From an uncultured Oscillospiraceae bacterium (lineage in GTDB: Bacteria > Bacillota_A > Clostridia > Oscillospirales > Oscillospiraceae), in contig CANRMG010000090.1 of assembly GCA_947631675.1 (NCBI GenBank), positions 1 through 7,390 on the forward strand: a DNA stretch of 7,390 nt. The letters run 5' to 3'. Position 1 is the stretch's first letter; the number at the start of each line of letters is the position of its first letter. Both the position numbers and the translations under genes were made by a program. Positions 6,545 to 7,390 of the stretch are shown in pieces. A model generated the notes under the pieces. The model was not told where the DNA came from, did no database searches, and worked only from the letters and a program-made list of their open reading frames with translations.

Positions 6545-6870
6545 ATTCGCTCCTCCTGTTCTCCTCGATCCTCTTGGGCGGCCGCCACGAACGCCCCTGC
6601 CAGTCCCTCGTCGCCTATCAGGGCCAGGGACACCGGTCCCGGTCTGCCTATGGCCTGGGCAAGCTCCCGCTTCGTATACGCGGTACGCAGCAGCGGGCGC
6701 TTCCCCGCCGTCATCACCTCAGCCTGGCGCAGGGTGTTGGCGCCGGCGTCGGCCGCTGCGATGAGCAGGCCCGTCTTTCGGCTCTTGAGCGCCTTGGCGC
6801 AGTCCTCCGCGCCAACGATGAGCCGGCCGGCCTTTGCCGCCAGGCCAAGATAGCGCAGGGCCTTATCCAT
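6541..6870 (-). CDS. ylxQ: YlxQ-like L7Ae/L30e-family RNA-binding protein
   Basis: This is a small protein of the ribosomal L7Ae/L30e/S12e/Gadd45 fold family, whose members bind kink-turn RNA. The protein is 109 residues from the ATG at 6870; B. subtilis YlxQ is about 100. Visible family features are the N-terminal helix ALRYLGLAAKAGRLIVG, then the helix with EDCAKALKS, the strand GLLIAAADAGANT, the typical RPLLRTAYTKRELAQAIGR segment and the closing strand ALIGDEGLAGAFV. A charged tail (EDRGEQEERI) follows. The frame is open further up, but those 11 residues are shadow sequence of rnpM. GAGG at 6877-6880, 6 bases from this ATG, supports the choice. It overlaps rnpM by 8 bases and infB by 4. 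The family and position between ylxR and infB are clear; the exact cellular RNA target is not known from sequence. Confidence 0.92.
   Translation of the reverse strand: MDKALRYLGLAAKAGRLIVGAEDCAKALKSRKTGLLIAAADAGANTLRQAEVMTAGKRPLLRTAYTKRELAQAIGRPGPVSLALIGDEGLAGAFVAAAQEDRGEQEERI
6552..6557 (-). promoter_or_regulatory. Ribosome binding site of infB
   Basis: The minus strand reads AGGAGG here, followed by a 7-base spacer to the infB ATG at 6544. It lies inside the end of the ylxQ-like gene. It is among the best Shine-Dalgarno matches in the window and fits high IF-2 output relative to its neighbours (inference). Confidence 0.8.
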
Positions 6871-7126
6871 TCGCCGCCTCGATGGCAGCGGCCAGCACGT
6901 CATATGCCTCCGGGCTGATGGAAGCCTCGAGCATACGCTCCAGAGCCCGGCTTTTGCGGGCCTTGGCCAGGCACTCCTCCTTCCGGCAGATATAGGCGCC
7001 CCGGCCGGGGGTCTTTCCCGCCGCGTCCGCCATGATCTGGCCGTCCGGCTTGCGCACGATACGTATCAGCTCTTTTTTGGGGGCGCGCTCACGGCAGCCC
7101 ACACACATCCGGACCGGCTCAGCCAT
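6863..7126 (-). CDS. rnpM: RnpM (YlxR, DUF448), RNase P modulator family
   Basis: YlxR-family proteins are small, basic RNA-binding proteins. The B. subtilis member was renamed RnpM after it was shown to bind RNase P RNA and lower RNase P activity in vitro. The protein is 87 residues, a normal length. It shows RMCVGCRER at 6-14, the basic strand [13 protein letters not shown] at 17-29 and the family signature GRGAYIC at 41-47, followed by [13 protein letters not shown] at 52-64. Four cysteines form a C-x2-C (8, 11) and C-x4-C (47, 52) pattern that could hold a metal; this is an inference. The ATG at 7126 is 3 bases after the nusA stop with GAGGA at 7134-7138 inside the nusA end. It stops inside the start of the L7Ae-like gene. 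Confidence 0.95.
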   Translation of the reverse strand: MAEPVRMCVGCRERAPKKELIRIVRKPDGQIMADAAGKTPGRGAYICRKEECLAKARKSRALERMLEASISPEAYDVLAAAIEAANG

Positions 7127-7129
7127 GGT

Positions 7130-7390
7130 TCAATCCTCGCTCTCGGGCTTGATGTCGATGCGTATGCCCGTGAGCTTCGCGGCCAGGCGGGCGTTCTGAC
7201 CCTCCTTGCCGATGGCCAGGGACAGCTGGTTGTCGGGCACGATGACCCGGCAGGACTTGCCGTCCTCCTCCATGTATACGTTCAGCACCTCCGCCGGGGA
7301 CAGGGCCGCAGCCACATACTCCTCGGGGATCTCGCTGTACTTGACGATGTCGATCTTCTCGCCGCCCAGCTCATCCACGATGCTGGACAC
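7130..7390 (-). CDS. nusA: NusA, transcription elongation/termination factor (3' end only)
   Basis: This is the C-terminal 86 codons of NusA, which binds RNA polymerase and nascent RNA to modulate pausing, termination and antitermination. The frame enters from the right edge with [19 protein letters not shown], the region joining KH1 to KH2. It continues through [10 protein letters not shown] and the KH2 core [23 protein letters not shown], ending in [10 protein letters not shown]. The conserved stretch [14 protein letters not shown] carries the GxxG-type RNA-binding loop. The protein ends shortly after KH2, as in Firmicutes NusA, without the acidic repeat domains found in E. coli. The in-frame first residue at the window edge is a Val codon inside the gene, not its start. 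The S1 and N-terminal domains lie outside the window. It heads the visible part of the operon. Confidence 0.96.
   Translation of the reverse strand: MSSIVDELGGEKIDIVKYSEIPEEYVAAALSPAEVLNVYMEEDGKSCRVIVPDNQLSLAIGKEGQNARLAAKLTGIRIDIKPESED

Noticed and set aside
5423..6853. A long open frame (476 codons) on the plus strand, antisense to infB and ylxQ
   Set aside because: The opposite strand encodes a complete, motif-rich IF-2. The plus-strand translation is rich in His, Gly, Leu and Val without any recognisable domain, which is typical of the shadow of a GC-rich gene.
7070..7080. Run of six T on the plus strand near the rnpM start
   Set aside because: It encodes the Lys-Lys pair of the conserved KKELIRIV segment on the minus strand, and no stem precedes it.
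1..7390. A search by eye for a novel defence, mobile or biosynthetic system
   Set aside because: Every base except 16 is accounted for by known housekeeping genes in a known order, and no unrecognised gene is left over.

Overview
The window is one continuous stretch of core bacterial genes, all on the minus strand and so transcribed from high to low coordinate. In transcription order they are nusA (3' end only), rnpM/ylxR, a ylxQ-type L7Ae gene, infB, rbfA, nrnA, truB, ribF, ruvC, ruvA and ruvB (5' end only). The gene order nusA-ylxR-ylxQ-infB-rbfA, followed by the DHH phosphoesterase nrnA, truB and ribF, is typical of Firmicutes, especially Clostridia. DNA that is visibly GC-rich (judged by eye as clearly above 55%, not computed), GTG starts and purine-rich AGGAGG-type ribosome binding sites suggest a high-GC gut clostridium of the Oscillospiraceae kind. 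That placement is an inference from context, not a measured result.

Layout. Positions 7390-4214 hold the transcription/translation factor block: NusA tail, RNase P modulator RnpM, L7Ae-like RNA-binding protein and initiation factor IF-2. Positions 4221-2239 hold rRNA/tRNA maturation and RNA decay: RbfA, NrnA and TruB. Positions 2242-1334 hold RibF, which makes FMN and FAD. Positions 1337-1 hold the Holliday-junction module RuvC-RuvA-RuvB. RuvB begins at a GTG at position 215 and runs off the left edge just as its Walker A motif begins.

Packing is extreme. Eight of the ten gene junctions overlap by 1 to 20 bases, and the other two are gaps of 3 and 13 bases. Only 16 bases of the window are non-coding. 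There is no room for a dedicated intergenic promoter or terminator, so the whole run looks like part of one polycistronic message with translational coupling. No stretch over 300 bases lacks a gene, and I see no RNA gene, mobile element, CRISPR array or phage feature.

The genes are ordinary and I did not find a new system. Details worth a second look are: a TruB that stops about where the C-terminal PUA-containing region should start, with no room for a lost remainder; ruvCAB joined directly behind ribF, where rpsO is commonly found; a strong internal Shine-Dalgarno plus ATG in infB that could make a short IF-2; an alanine in the IF-2 switch I motif where histidine is usual; four cysteines in RnpM; and a LexA-like inverted repeat inside rbfA.
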